Shown piece by piece: positions 46,478-59,039 of a DNA stretch of 64,000 bases. The stretch's first letter is position 1. Every line of letters begins with the position of its first letter. The DNA is from Halocaridina rubra (Eukaryota; Arthropoda; Malacostraca; Decapoda; Atyidae). Location: contig JAXCGZ010009438.1 in assembly GCA_037179515.1 (NCBI GenBank), positions 167,001 to 231,000 of the forward strand. Reading direction: 5' to 3'. The notes beneath the pieces are model-generated. The model saw only the letters and a program-made list of their open reading frames with translations, was not told the origin of the DNA and ran no database searches. Both the position numbers and the translations under genes were made by a program.

Positions 46478-48835
46478 TTTTTTTTATGTGTGACACAATG
46501 AAAGGCAAAAAACTGCCCTCATCAATAAAGGTCCGGATATGAGAAATCATTACGAATGAAAAGAAAAAGACTATGGACAAGGCAGAGATGAGGTAATGCT
46601 ACACAGAGGAAAAAGACAGACCGAGGAATTAGTAGAAGTACAGAGGATCTAAAGTTATAGAGGATTAGGCCCTGAGGTGACGATAGATCGGCTTTTTGAA
46701 GGAAGATAAGTTATAAGAAATTAGAAAGACAGAAGGAGGAAGAGCTTCAGAGTCTGCAGGTAGATGGAAAGAAGCATTTGCTGCCCAACAAATCCGCAAA
46801 TTACAAATCTCCACACACTACCTGTGAGACGAGGCCACTTTGCGAGTGTTACGTGGCCTCGGCAGTGGGGGAGGTATGCAACTCGCCAACTCATCAAAGC
46901 AGTGATGGAAGCAGTAGCGATAGAAAAGAGAAAGGGATGATACCTTACGGCGAAGAAAAAGAGTATCCAAATTAGAAGTGAGAGAAGGATCATTAATGAG
47001 GCTGACTGCCTTAGATTCAACCATATCAAGGAGACAAGTATAAGAAGAAGCACCCAAGATGTGTGCACAGTATTCTAAGCTGGGACGGATAATACCTTTA
47101 TAGATTTTAAGTAACTGTAAAGAGGAAAAGTAATGATGAAAACGAAACAGAACCCCCATTTTTTGGATGTATATTTAAATATTTGGATTATGTAATTCCT
47201 CCCAGACAAGTTAGAAGCTATCTGGATTCCTAATATGTTGATAGATTTAAGAAGAAAAATTTTGTTTGCTTCAAAGACAATGAGGCTAACATGAGGAGAT
47301 GATAAAGAGATAGCCAGAAACTGTGTCTTGGAGGCATTAAATTTAACTAAATTTTGGGTGCCCCACTCAGATACTCTGCAAATTGGAGTTGCAAGTAGAA
47401 AAAAAGAGAGATACGAGACTGATTACAAGTAGCAGATGAAGGGTGTGAAGAAAAGGCAGAGGAAATGTGAAGGGTGGAATCATCAGCAAAGGCGGGAAGA
47501 AGTGAGGAAGATGGGGACTGTAGAAGATCATCGACAAGAGAAGGAACAGAGTAGGTGAAAGAACAGAATCCTGTGAAACACCAATGGAAATATGGAATGG
47601 GCTAGATGTTGCACTGTTAACAACTACAGATATAAAACGGTCAGAAAGAAAACTGGAAATCAGAGAAGAGAGAGAAAGGGTAAAGCCATAGACAGGGAGT
47701 TTGGCCAACAGAGCCTTATGCCAGACACTGTCAAAAGCCTTAGAGATATCAAAGGTGACAAAAAAGGATTCCCCATAGTTCCTCAGAGAAGATGACCATA
47801 CATGAGTAAGATAGGACAGGAGGTCACCAGTGGATCTTGCCTTGCGGAAGCCGTACTGGTGATCGGAGGTAAGTGAGTTAGATTCAAGATGTTTCAATAA
47901 GTGAGCATAGAGCAAATTTTCAAAAATTTTAGCGATAGAAGAGGTTAGGGCAATAGGTCGGTAGTTTGAAGGGATAGAGCTGTCACCCTTCTTAGGAACA
48001 GATTGCACTAGAGCATGCTTCCAAGATAAAGGATAGATACTGGTTGAGAGAATGAGGCAAAAAAGACGGCAAAGCACGAGAGCCAGTTCATCTGCAAACT
48101 CCTAAAGAAACCTTGCAGGGATACCATCGGCACCAGATGCCTTGATTGTATATAGCGAGCAAAGAACCTTATGAACTTTGCGCAAAGAAAGGATGCAGGA
48201 GGGTATAGGGTTAGAGGGGGGTAAAGATAGAGGGAAAGGTGCACTGGAATTATCTACGGAAGAGTTGGCAGAACGAATGAGAGGGGGAAAGCTTGAGTTA
48301 CAAAAGTTTTTGGCTAAGGACTAGAAGTATTTGTCAGCGGAAGAGGAGTTAAGATCATCAACTTTCCATCTTATAAAGGAAGCCTTAGACCTTCGAATCT
48401 ATGCAGTACAGCGATTCCTAGCTACAATAAAAGCAGAGCGAGTTGAATCAGAAGGAGAAGCCTGGTACTACTCCATTCCCGAGGTTATGATCTCAGCAAC
48501 TTTTAGGGCTACCTGATCAGGGTTGTGGGACCGAAAGCAGTAGTCATACCATGGGAAGTCAAAAGAGGAAGTTACACAAAATATTCCCGTTAGGTACGCT
48601 CAAGGCACCAAAGGCGACGCCGAGTAGGAGGGATTGGAGGAGGGAAAGCGAAAATGGAAGAGACTGAGATCACAGTGGTCAGATATACCTAGAGGGAAGA
48701 ACAGAAAAAGAGTAGTTTGGAAGGTTAGAAGTAAGAAAAATGTCAAGAGTGTTGGCTGCATGTTCGTGTCAATCGGGAACACGAGTAGGACGTTTGATAA
48801 TTTGCTCCAGGTCATGAGTTAGACTGTACGAAGCC
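46478..48835 (-). mobile_element. Decayed Jockey-type LINE
   Basis: Runs from the end of an endonuclease (a degenerate SDHCDLS, near 48,690) through reverse transcriptase to a 3' poly(A) (T run at 46,478-46,488 on plus). RT motif A is intact (FVTFDISKAFDSVWH) and NYRPIALTS is present. Motif B is altered to GVSQDSVLSP. Motif C FADDS lies in another frame (around 47,490), so there is a frameshift between B and C. A 3' part (PSLEYCAHILGAS) remains. Stops occur throughout the 3' half. Not functional. Confidence 0.85.
47367..48077 (-). pseudogene. LINE reverse transcriptase fragment
   Basis: Longest open part (236 codons) of the LINE relic: fingers and palm with VQSVPKKGDSSIPSNYRPIA and YGFRKARSTGDLL. 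The frame leaves the reverse transcriptase sequence after motif B because of a frameshift. Confidence 0.85.
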
Positions 48836-48867
48836 TTGTAATTCTTTTTCTATTTTTTCGTTTTGGT

Positions 48868-49030
48868 CGTTTTGTGTCTCTTGTTCTCCATTTGATTGGG
48901 GTCGGTCACAGGAAGGTTGGAACTGGGGAATTAAGGTTGGATGCCCTCCCTAACACCCTGCAGTGGGATCTAACCCACTTTAGTGTTTACCCGACTTGCA
49001 CACTCTCCAACTGAACAACTGCTGCCCCCC
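48868..49030 (-). mobile_element. SINE family A
   Basis: Inverse copy: TTGATTGGGGTCGGTCACAG, GGTTGGATGCCCTCCCTAAC, CAACTGAACAACTGCTGCCC. Lies just beyond the 5' truncation of the LINE relic. Confidence 0.8.
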
Positions 49031-49335
49031 AGGAAGCCTTGTAGTTTTACCTACCCATAATAACCTCTGACGTTAATGGTAATGTGTACTTTCACAACCC
49101 TATCTAGTGAAATAAAATACAATACACTGTATGTCTAAACTTAAAAAACTCAGTAATTCGTATTATCAACTCGTTTCATAACTGGGAGTGAACTAATCTA
49201 ACTAACCAAAGGAAACCTAAACCAATATACTGTACTCCGTGATTTTTCCTAACTGGGATGTGAGAGTAAACATTACCACCATTCTATCTATAACTTACAA
49301 TTTCTTGTTCATCTTCCTTTATTGATTCGATAAAA

Positions 49336-49664
49336 CAGGGGGTCCTTGGTTTATACTGTCCTTGAGTTGCGGTGTATCGTGGTTACAACATATCTCCCAT
49401 AAATTAATCTGCTTCTTGTTTGATAATTTTTGGCCTGTATTGTCTCCCAAGCATAAAGCAGATTCTTCTGAGGGCAGAAATTCGAAGGAAAGGAAAGCCA
49501 TCACCAAGGAAATGAAATTCGAGATAATGAAATGCATGGAAATGGGAGAAGCTTCACTATTGCATTAGAATAGGTGCTTATATTTGTGTGTTCCAACTTA
49601 CACCAAAATTCTGGTTACATCACATTTCAGGAACGGATCTCTGACGTAAATCGAGGACCCCCTG
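49336..49664. mobile_element. Tigger-like MITE, second copy
   Basis: Ends CAGGGGGTCCTTGGTTTA and GTAAATCGAGGACCCCCTG. The interior reads SEGRNSKERKAITKEMKFEI, a remnant of a Tigger transposase start. Confidence 0.88.
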
Positions 49665-50689
49665 CATATTTATAAATCATCATTAAAAAAATAAAAACTT
49701 CTTACTTCTTTCAGGCTTTTAATAACATTCACCAGTTTGTTTTTAGTAAGTTCTCAAATGCAACTTTCATCCCGATAATACAGCTCTATTTTACTTTTTA
49801 TACGTTAAATCTTGCGAGAAAATCCTTGCCCCTTACCTTGTGGATGACCCAAGCAGGATTGTGGTCAATTCCATGATTGAAGAAGGTTAGCTTCTGTAAA
49901 AGAGCATGCTTTGACTCTGTCACCTTCCTCAAAAAGAGGTTGCACCTATTGTACAGCATATGAAGGTATAAGCCTTATAAATCCTTAGCCATAGGTTTAC
50001 ATATTGGTACAGAGTATGAGAATCTTCGAAGCTAATAAAAAACTGACTTAAAAATTGAGACCAACAGAAGATTTCTGACTTAAATATTGAGACCAACAGA
50101 AGATTTCTGACCTCAACTTTACCCCAACAGAAGATTACTTTTTTATTACAAGTACATCAATCACTAAGTAAAATATGAACTACATAAGGGATTTTAAGAG
50201 CAAAAACAAACATATTAAATTACATAAACGATGGAATGGAAATTACAGGCCTCAACTGTACCTCCACTGTAGAATTAGGACCTATAAAAATATCAGGTCC
50301 CAATTCTTCAGGAGTTCCCCGTTGTGCTTTTAACAATAAACTCTCGACTTTAGTCTACAAAATGCCGTCTCCAGATCTCTATTACCATTTAAGGGCTTAC
50401 ATATAAACATATAATACACAGCCTCTATGCCACTTCTCATATAACTGTTTAGATTCACCTCTTCTGAACAATTCTGGCACACGAGATATCAGTCAGAAGG
50501 TGGCGAGTGTAACGGACTCAAAGTCATTGCGTCAAGGCTCCAAAAATAAAGACTTTTGGGACTACAGTTACCTGTCTCGGAACAACAGTTTATTTAAGAA
50601 TTACGACTGTGATCTAAACAAAAAGGAGATTCATAATACCTAAGTCCTCTCGATAATAGGTTCGCCAGATTGCTTCACTCGTGGAATTT

Positions 50690-50900
50690 CTTGTTTACTT
50701 CAATATGGCTGTTCACTGTTCCTCGGCTCGCTTGCCTTACCCTGGCCGATACCACCCCGTCTGGAGGAGGGTCAGGAACCCCAGACACCACTCCGACGGC
50801 AGTATTGATGACGGCTGCTGCTGCTGCTTCTTCTACTATCCTAATCTGTGGGTGGGAGGGTATTATCGTCGAGGGAAAGAGGAGGGTTAATATAGTGGAG
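50690..50900. promoter_or_regulatory. GC-richer block, possible promoter or first exon
   Basis: A block of clearly higher GC and CpG than its surroundings, with a short CTG/GCT run at about 50,813-50,830. It is open on both strands: on plus an ATG frame from 50,670 (91 codons) and one from 50,681; on minus a frame with acceptor-like CCCACAG and donor-like GTAAGG. It could be a noncoding first exon and promoter of CCAR1 (8.8 kb upstream) or the start of a plus-strand gene. I cannot decide. Confidence 0.3.
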
Positions 50901-51132
50901 GGAATGAAGAGTATTGCGAAAATTTATAAATGCAGCCTTTACTGAGCAATGAACACACATTTCCATATCATTTTGATCAGTTCATGCTTATTCCCAGTAC
51001 TTCCGAATTTAATTTCTGAAATATAAAGCTTCTTACTAACCCTAAAGACGTGAAAATTAAGTATTATTTATTTAGGAGCTTCAGGATATCCTGATTTATA
51101 TTAATATGTTATAAAAATGTTTTTTTTTCTAG

Positions 51133-51406
51133 TTGTAGATTGGGATACACGGGATGGAAAGCAGAAATGGGAGACATAAAGAGGGAGGCGCATGCGTTCC
51201 CCAAGCACCTCAAAATCTCGGTGCCGTACGATTTAACCTTGGTTCATAACCGTAGAGGAAGGTGCCCTTACGAAGACAATGAAAGAGAGGTCACGGTGCC
51301 ACAGAATCACACAGCTCAGTTCGTCGTAATTGGTGCCAAGATATACCCTCTTTTTACATGCATGTTTCCACACAAGAGATGCCTGAATTATTCGGTGCTA
51401 TTTTAG
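51133..51406 (+). CDS. Hypothetical exon, unknown product
   Basis: A long T tract ending CTAG (51,121-51,132) resembles a splice acceptor and is followed by an open frame to a stop at 51,406. Reading includes RLGYTGWKAEMGDIKREAHA and ISVPYDLTLVHNRRGRCPYE. Base composition rises to coding-like GC over 51,140-51,360 and codon use is not AT-skewed. I do not recognise a family. It could be the terminal exon of a plus-strand gene starting near 50,680, a pseudogene fragment, or chance. Confidence 0.3.
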
Positions 51407-51419
51407 TATGCGATCTACC

Positions 51420-51545
51420 ATCATATCCGTGATGTACGTTAATTCCCAGTGGTTGAGGCAAGAATACCTCCTCCGTATTCTCCTGCTTGTCGTAAAAATA
51501 TCTACTAATTGGGGCAGAGCTAGGGGTATATATAGTAACCTACAG
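51420..51545 (+). repeat. Repeat family H fragment
   Basis: AATACCTCCTCCGTATTCTC, CTGCTTGTCGTAAAAATATC, GGGGCAGAGCTAGGGGTATA. A possibly related piece with CCGGTCCCAAGCACGGATAA lies at 51,945-52,080. Confidence 0.55.
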
Positions 51546-51672
51546 TAGAGTGTGGTCCACAGGTCCCAAGTCTTTAGGAGCTCCATTTTTTTTTTTTTCC
51601 AAACCGCATTCGCATTTAGGGGAGATCGCATACTAATTGCACCATGTTGCCCCCTGGTTGTCGTAAACTACA

Positions 51673-51792
<120 letters not shown>

Positions 51793-51793
51793 T

Positions 51794-51910
51794 AGGGCCA
51801 GGGTAGTTCAATGGTTAAAGGGCTTAACTAGGGAATTGACAAACCCGTGTTATCCCTTATCTCCTCAGCTCCAGCCTGTTTATGCTTACCCTCACTCATA
51901 TGTGGATTAA
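51794..51910 (+). mobile_element. SINE family A, shortened
   Basis: TAGTTCAATGGTTAAAGGGC, GACAAACCCGTGTTATCCC, TCCTCAGCTCCAGCCTGTTT. Directly after a (TA)n array. Confidence 0.7.
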
Positions 51911-52269
51911 TCAATACATAGTGAAGTTTAATAATAATATTCCGGAGCCGGTCCCAAGCACGGATAAATGGGGGAGGGTTTCCAGGATAGTCCTAGCAAG
52001 ACACTGGAAGAAAATCTCTTTGCTCAAGCAACGCATGGCTGACCAAACATGGTCAGCCGACTGACAGATAGAGAACTATCTACTTAGGCGTATGGTGAGA
52101 GAGAGAAAAAAAAGTGGTCTTTTCTAACAGTTTTTTTTTTATGTTGTTCTGTGAGTACAGAATTTCTTATAAATAAATGACTAACTGACTCACTACTAGA
52201 ATTTCTATGGTTTCATGGGTAATTTTGCTTTAAGTGGGAGCAGCTTTTCTTTTAAAGCAATGATATTGT

Positions 52270-53600
52270 ATCTCTTCATTTTTTTACCATACCTCCCTCC
52301 AAAATAGGAGTTATTTAAGTGTGGATTCCAAAAGAGGGCTTCATATTCAATCTTTGGGGTCACTTAGGTTACATAAATATATCTGAACATTTCCTTGTCC
52401 AAGTGCCTGAAGGCTACCGTTACATATGCTAAGAAAGCATATGTTGTCCTTACTATGCCATTTAAATGCATTTCTGGAGACAAATCTGCCCGTATGTTTA
52501 CTAGATCGCTCTCATTCTCTGTTTTGAAGTTCTGCTCCTGCTATTTGGTAGTCAAGCTTGGCCCTTATTGCACTTGTACCCATTCTCATTACCTTACATA
52601 TTGAAGTACTGAATTTGATTAGCCAGCTTTCTGGTCATTCATGCAGACTATTTAGATCTTCCTGAAGTTCTCTACCATTGTTCTCGTCTCTTCCTTTCTT
52701 CACAATCTTTTCATCATCTCCAAACATATTCATGAATTAATTTAGACTCTGGTAGGTCATTTACATATACATACAAGGAACAAAAGTGGCCCTAAAACTG
52801 ATCCCTGTGGGACTCCATGACTAACTCTTCTCCATTCAGACACTGAGTGTCTTACTCTGACCCTCCGCTCCCTTCCTTCTAAGTAAGTTTGTATCCATTC
52901 CAAGACATTTTCACCTATTCTCGCCATTGCTTACAGCTTCTTAATAAGTCTCCAGTGTGGGACCATGTCAAATACGTTCTGGAAGTCCAGGCATATACAA
53001 TATGCCCAGTCCTCTCTTTCCTGTAAGATTCAGCTTACCACATAGTAAAATTCTAATAAGTCTGTAACTGTTGATCTACCTTCTCTAAAGCCATATTGTC
53101 TCACTGACAAAACGTTGAAGGATTCCAAGGGAGTAGAGATGTGTTTTCTTAGAAGTTTCTCCAAAACTTTGCAAACTATCAAGGAAACAGGTCTATATTT
53201 TGGAGCTGTATCCCTCCTTCCCTTTTTGAAGATAGGTACCTGTTCGCTTTCTTCCAGCATCTCGGAATCTCCCCTGATTCCAACGACTTTTCAGATATGA
53301 TACTTGGTGAGGCTGATACTGATTTAGCACATTTCTTAAGTAACAAAGGGAATATATCATCAGGACCTGTAGCTTTATGGGCATCTAACTCCATCAGCGC
53401 TTTGCATACCTCTGTGGCTGAAAAGATGATGTTCTCTAATACTGGTCCATGAACTCCTTTCTCTGCAGTCTGAGGGGGGTAGGGTATTTTCTGCTGTAAA
53501 TTCTGACTGAAACTCCTGGTTCAATTCATTGAGTATATTAAATAAATTATTAATATTATCAATCATACAATTAGGAAAATAAAGCCAAATACCATTAAGC
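52270..53600 (-). pseudogene. Decayed LINE reverse transcriptase
   Basis: Broken reverse transcriptase with recognisable pieces in several frames: DAHKATGPDDI; VPIFKKGRRD followed by YRPVSL; RQYGFREGRSTVTDLL; a motif A remnant; GVPQGSVLGPLLF; then the thumb region (ADLSPEMHLNGIVRTTYA, FRHLDKEMFRYIYVT). Several stops and frameshifts. A different lineage from the 46.5-48.8 kb relic. Confidence 0.82.
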
Positions 53601-53639
53601 AAAGTATATTTAACATTTGCATCTTTAACAATACTTTAA

Positions 53640-54540
53640 ATCAAATAAACTCTTAATTAGTCGAGCTAAAATTTAGTGTCGTTCCAGACTGCGCTAAATT
53701 CACGCTAGAAAACACAGACAAAGTTTTTGTAAATTTTGAATAAACAGACGTTATATTGTGCTTTTATTTATTTTGTAAATATCATAAGTGTAAGTTTCTG
53801 TGTATATGTAAATTTTTTGTGAAATAACAAGTGTATGTTTTGTCTTTCTTATTAAAGTTTTCATCAATTTTATAATATACTTTTCATGATTATTTCGAAA
53901 TTCAGTGTAAGATATTGTATTTAAGGCTCTTTTATTTGGTGCTACTTTTTAGTTTTTTTATATTAAATAAAAGAAAAATACATTTTCTATTACAGAACAC
54001 AATTTTGCTCCACGCCAGGCCTTGAATTAAGATGGTTCTGTCCAGTAATTTAACATATACATATCTATGTTTTATAGTCTTTTGCGCATGCGCAGAAACA
54101 CCAGCGTATAAAATTCGTCCGAATGACTGGTTTTAATTAATTCATGAAATATAATGACCTTATCTTAGTTTTATAAGATATATGCCAATAAAAAAATAAA
54201 AAGTATATATTGCACATATTTTTTCTATTGCTGACATTACCTAATCAATGCAAGGGTGAAAAGTTTCTCTGAAAGTTAATGTAATGAGGAAATTCGAACA
54301 TTTTTCACCCTGTCTTAGCTCAAAAGGAAATCAGAATTGCAAAGCCATGTGACAACCAAGTTATATTCTAGCGATTTTATATAAACTTAGCGGATTCTCG
54401 CCCTTTGCGTGAACGCATTTTACTACATATGTTTCTTCTTTTATATCTTTATCGTTTGCTTTTATAGAATATGTTTCATAGAACTGATACACACACGCAC
54501 ATACATCCAAAGGAGAGGAAAAGATGATAATACTAGTGGA
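53640..54540. other. AT-rich intergenic stretch, nothing recognised
   Basis: No supported frame or repeat; only short A/T runs. Confidence 0.5.
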
Positions 54541-54560
54541 TCAGGGGATGCAGCCTAATT

Positions 54561-54760
54561 AAGACGCGGTGCTGTACACAAATGCTGATGGGGTAGCTGG
54601 TAAAGCAGTAGAATTAAAAGATAGGATGCACAACAGTAAGGTATATATAGTAGCAGTTACAGACACTAAATTAAATGATAACATAAAAAATGTCACAGTT
54701 TTTCCTAAGGATTTCAGAATATTAAGGCTTGAAAGATCCGAGAAGATTTTAGGTTAAAAT
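54561..54760 (+). pseudogene. LINE endonuclease N-terminal fragment
   Basis: Frame LYTNADGVAGKAVELKD and VAVTDTKLNDNIKNVTVFP matches the start of an AP-like endonuclease of CR1/Jockey LINEs (N, D, K and the T-x-T-K-L motif). It ends soon after in stops. Opposite strand to the 52-53 kb relic, so not simply its 5' part. Confidence 0.6.
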
Positions 54761-54906
54761 AAACCTTGCTATAGAAAGTGAGTTCAAGGAAATTCTTGTT
54801 GACCACACATATATACCGGGTCAGAAAGCATTATAATAACTGTTTGTCGTATGGCATATCATAGATGCCTATAGCCCCACACGGTATTTCATAGATGCCT
54901 ATAGCC

Positions 54907-55258
<352 letters not shown>

Positions 55259-55342
<84 letters not shown>
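55259..55342. repeat. (TA)n array, 84 bp
   Basis: Right flank of the same SINE B. Confidence 0.98.
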
Positions 55343-55346
<4 letters not shown>

Positions 55347-55599
55347 CAGCAATTAGGAAATATACAAGCTTGAATTTTTTTTTAAAGAGATGGTCTTTTG
55401 ACACAATGAGGGCATTTTAATATTCTTCGTTACCAGTTTCCGAGGCTGAATTTAATTATCCTCCTAAATATTCTTACTTTGTAAGTATATCGATGTTATT
55501 AACAATGATCTATAATTCTATATATATGTAAATTCCATAGATGAGTTTAATATAGCGGCACTTTGGCTATTTTTTCAAATTAGCGACTTTTTGTTTTCC

Positions 55600-55727
55600 A
55601 GTGTATTGGCAACACTGTTTAGATTGCCATTCAGATTTCTTCCGACTGCAGTGATGTTTTGAATGTTTGTAAGTGTAGTTGTTAGTGATCTCTTACTGGA
55701 TAATAATTCGTCTTATTAAGTGTAAGT
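55600..55727 (+). promoter_or_regulatory. Possible plus-strand start site with noncoding exon
   Basis: TTGGCAACACTG at 55,606-55,617 resembles the arthropod core-promoter motif around GGTCACACT. About 105 nt further a strong donor AGT|GTAAGTAT occurs (55,722-55,727). No coding exon of a downstream gene is recognised in the window. Speculative. Confidence 0.15.
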
Positions 55728-56492
55728 ATACAAATTTAGCTTTATAGCTTCTGTTTTTCTCGTCATTATGTGTTACAATTTACTAGATTTACTATTGTAT
55801 GATGTGTTTAAATGCACTATTTTGAGGTAAACAAAGTATTGTTTGCTTTCTTCAATGTTAAGGAATGACTTGAAGGGGGAGGGTGACTTTGTTTTAAGAT
55901 ACTCAATATGCGGATGTAAAAGGCTCACTCAGTAGTTGTAATTTTCTTATAATTTCTCGTTTTTAGTGTTTATCTTTTTATACAGTAAATAGTGTTTAGG
56001 CAGACCCACCCTTCAGGTCTTAAGATTTCCTGGTGAGGTGAGACTAATATGATGATGATAATAACATCGTTTATTTGGTCCAGACCATCGGTAGCAAATT
56101 ATATTCGTTCAATTTTTACCTAAACTTACTTATTCACACTTAACTGTTAAAGTGGGAGGTGAAAAGACCACTTTCCGGATCATGTAGACTCATGGGGTCT
56201 ATGTATGCTTGTTCCCTAGATTTTTTGTTTGCAGAAATAAAGGAATCTATATTTCTTTAATTCTCATTATTAATAATAAGGATACTGTCTCGGTATCTGT
56301 AGATTTTCAGCTGAAATAAAAAGAATTTTGTTTTAATCTGCTACAAAAAAAAATCACAGGAAAAGGCGTTACTTGTAGATCGTATCACTGTAGAAAGTAT
56401 GGCAAGAAGTGGAGTTTTCTGGTGATATTTTTTCGTAAGTTTCGTTACCAAGACCCCAATCAAAGGGTGTGCCATCTGTATTGCACCCTCAC

Positions 56493-56633
56493 TGGATTTT
56501 GTAAAGATGAGTAACCCCCAGAACCTCATGTAAATTTAAAGAACCCTTTAAATTGATAGGTTAACTTTGGTGACTTACCTTGTACAGGTGACTTACCTTG
56601 TACATAGTAATGGCCCAAGAACAACCTGGTAAT
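56493..56633. mobile_element. Foldback MITE (family D), right arm lost
   Basis: Left arm GGATTTTGTAAAGATGAGTA and CCCCCAGAACCTCATG, a duplicated TGACTTACCTTGTACA, then the sequence ends before a recognisable right arm. Confidence 0.65.
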
Positions 56634-56684
56634 TGTAATTACCTAATGCTCTGATCACCTAAAGTACAGTATGTACAAAATATA

Positions 56685-57290
56685 CCACTCATATTAAAAT
56701 ATCTGAAAAACTCAGAATACTTATATTAAAGTATCTGAAAAACTTATCATTCTTTTATGAAAATACCTGGAAAACCTAGCATTCTTATATTAAACCATCT
56801 TGAAAACTTAGCATTCTTATATAAAAATATTTGGAGCATCCAGCATTCTTATATTAATATATCTAGAAAACCTGGCATACTAATCAAAATATCTGGAAAA
56901 CCTGGCATACTAATCAAAATATCTGGAAAACCTAGCATTCTTTTATTAAAACATCTGGAAAACCTAGCATATTGATGTTAAAATATAAGGAGATCCCAGC
57001 ACTCTTATAGTACGATATCTGGAAGCCCTATCATTCTTTTAAAATATCTTGAAATCAAGCATTCTTTTATTCAAATATCTGGAAAACCTAGCATTCTTAA
57101 AGTATTTGGAGAACCCAGCATTCTTATATTGAAAATCTGGAAAGTGTTGCATTCTTTTATTAAGATATCTGGAAAACCTAGCCTTCTTATATTAAGATAT
57201 AAAACCTAGCATTCTTATATTAAAACATCTGGAATGAAAAGCATTCTTATATTAAAATATCTGGAAAACCTAGAATTCTTATATCTTTTT
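56685..57290 (+). repeat. Minisatellite, about 18 units of about 32 bp
   Basis: Unit GCATTCTTATATTAAAATAT followed by CTGGAAAACCTA, with many small variants and a locally exact duplication (56,870-56,930). In AT-rich intergenic DNA. Confidence 0.9.
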
Positions 57291-57914
57291 GGTATTATTA
57301 TTATTATTATTATTATTTTTATTTTTATTGTATCACCCGTCTCATTTTCAACTATATGCCGTTTAAGTAAATCTTAAAATTATTTTATACTGTGTAAGTA
57401 AGTCTTCAAATTATAAGATTTTGTTTGTGTTTTGAATAAATCTGAGCTTCAAGATCGTCATTAATTACTCGTGTTTGGTTTATATTAGTTAGGAATGACT
57501 TTAGACGGTTTGGAGGTCAGATTCATTCAAAACACATCAAGAACCATAGAAAGAAGACAAATTTCACTTCTTAAGGGACACGGGTGTGATCGTAAAATTA
57601 TACCAATTATCCTGTGATGCATATTTTATGTTAGTCTTATAAGAAATAATATTTTAACATTCGTTTAATGTACTGTTATTAAGAGTATGTATTCTTCCTT
57701 AGTCAGGACATAAAGAAAATTCTAGAAAGTATGCCTAATGTCTAGTACTGTTTAGAAAGAAGACACTAGAGTAGAGGTTACTATTTAATAAATTTTGTTG
57801 ACGATCATATACTATACATACAGTATTATATGTTTTGTTGACTGAAATATTTTATATTTCTCTTATTTTAGGAGTTCTATATTGGAAATGTTGCATAACA
57901 TACAGTTGTTGTTT

Positions 57915-58083
57915 GCCATTTGTTGTATCATTATAAATACCCCATTCACATTGGGATGGACACAGACAAGTTTGAAACTGCTGATTGAAGGATGGGTGCC
58001 CATCCTAATGCATCAGAGTGGACTTGAATACGAGTTTGTCACTTCCTGAGTCGAGGACTACCACTGCACTACTGTGGCCCCCC
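57915..58083 (-). mobile_element. SINE family A
   Basis: Inverse copy: CATTGGGATGGACACAGACA, GTGCCCATCCTAATGCATCA, GACTACCACTGCACTACTGT. Confidence 0.8.
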
Positions 58084-58159
58084 TGGTGCATGGCATAGTA
58101 CTGTATATAAATGTATTTCAGTATACTGTACTGTATTCGTTTGCTATGGTAGCTAGGAT

Positions 58160-58352
58160 AGGATTCGGTTTTACATCACGAACTCCCTTTTCTACTAAGG
58201 GCTATGATGGTTACCTTCTAGCGAAGGACTTGTTTTGGCAGATGTAATTGTTACCCTGAGTGTATGCCCTTACTAACCTCAGTCCGTAACAGGGTGCGAA
58301 CCCTCGAGCTGCCGTCTCACAGTTGTGGACGCTACCATTTTGCCACAGAGAC
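58160..58352 (-). mobile_element. SINE family B
   Basis: Inverse copy from GGTTTTACATCACGAACTCC to CATTTTGCCACAGAGAC. Confidence 0.85.
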
Positions 58353-58566
58353 ATGACTGGCAAATGAAGTCATAAGTATATTGATACTCATTGAATACAG
58401 GACAAGGTCATGTCTGGAAATGTATCCATTTAACTAAGAGTACTTCAATGCTGAAGTGACTCACAAGTCTGAATTATTATTTTTTTTTTAAACAACCATT
58501 ATATTGACTAATGATGGGGTAAGAAATGCCTTAAAAGTATATTTTGCAAGTTACTTCAACTAATCA

Positions 58567-58735
58567 TGGAGTGGGGACTGCAGTAGTACTGTGGATAGAG
58601 TGGTCGACTCTGGAAAATCTGTGTTCGTCCCCAAGGCGGGTCAGTTGGTATGGCATCCTGTTATAATTCCCCAGCTTCAACCTGTGTCCACCCATTAGTA
58701 TGGAGATGCATTGTGGAATAAAATGGTGAACAATC
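58567..58735 (+). mobile_element. SINE family A
   Basis: GGGACTGCAGTAGTACTGTG, GTGGTCGACTCTGG, AATTCCCCAGCTTCAACCTG. Confidence 0.75.
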
Positions 58736-58877
58736 TTTAGCTAACCATTGAGTAAAAAAAACATGGTAAAATAGTATATGAAGACAGTTATAATCTTGGT
58801 TTTAAGTTGCCATTAAGTAATGTCATAAATACGGTTTCAACAGTTAGTTTGCTAGAACCTAAAAGGTAATCATTAGT

Positions 58878-59030
58878 TAGTAGGCAGCTTGTAGAGTGCG
58901 TGACTCGGGAAGTGAAAAACACGGGTTCGAACCCACTGCGGGGCATTAGGATGGGCATCCTGTCTTGATATCCCAGCTCCAACATTTCTGTGTCCACCCC
59001 TACTTAAATGGGGACTAATTGTGACACAAA
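58878..59030 (+). mobile_element. SINE family A
   Basis: TAGAGTGCGTGACTCGGGAA, CACGGGTTCGAACCCACTGC (perfect B box GGTTCGAACCC), GGATGGGCATCCTGTCTTGA, GGGGACTAATTGTGACACAA. The best preserved copy. Confidence 0.88.
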
Positions 59031-59039
59031 GCTGTGCAT

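Noticed and set aside
56685..57290. CRISPR-like array
   Set aside because: Units are contiguous variants without unique spacers, and the DNA is eukaryotic.
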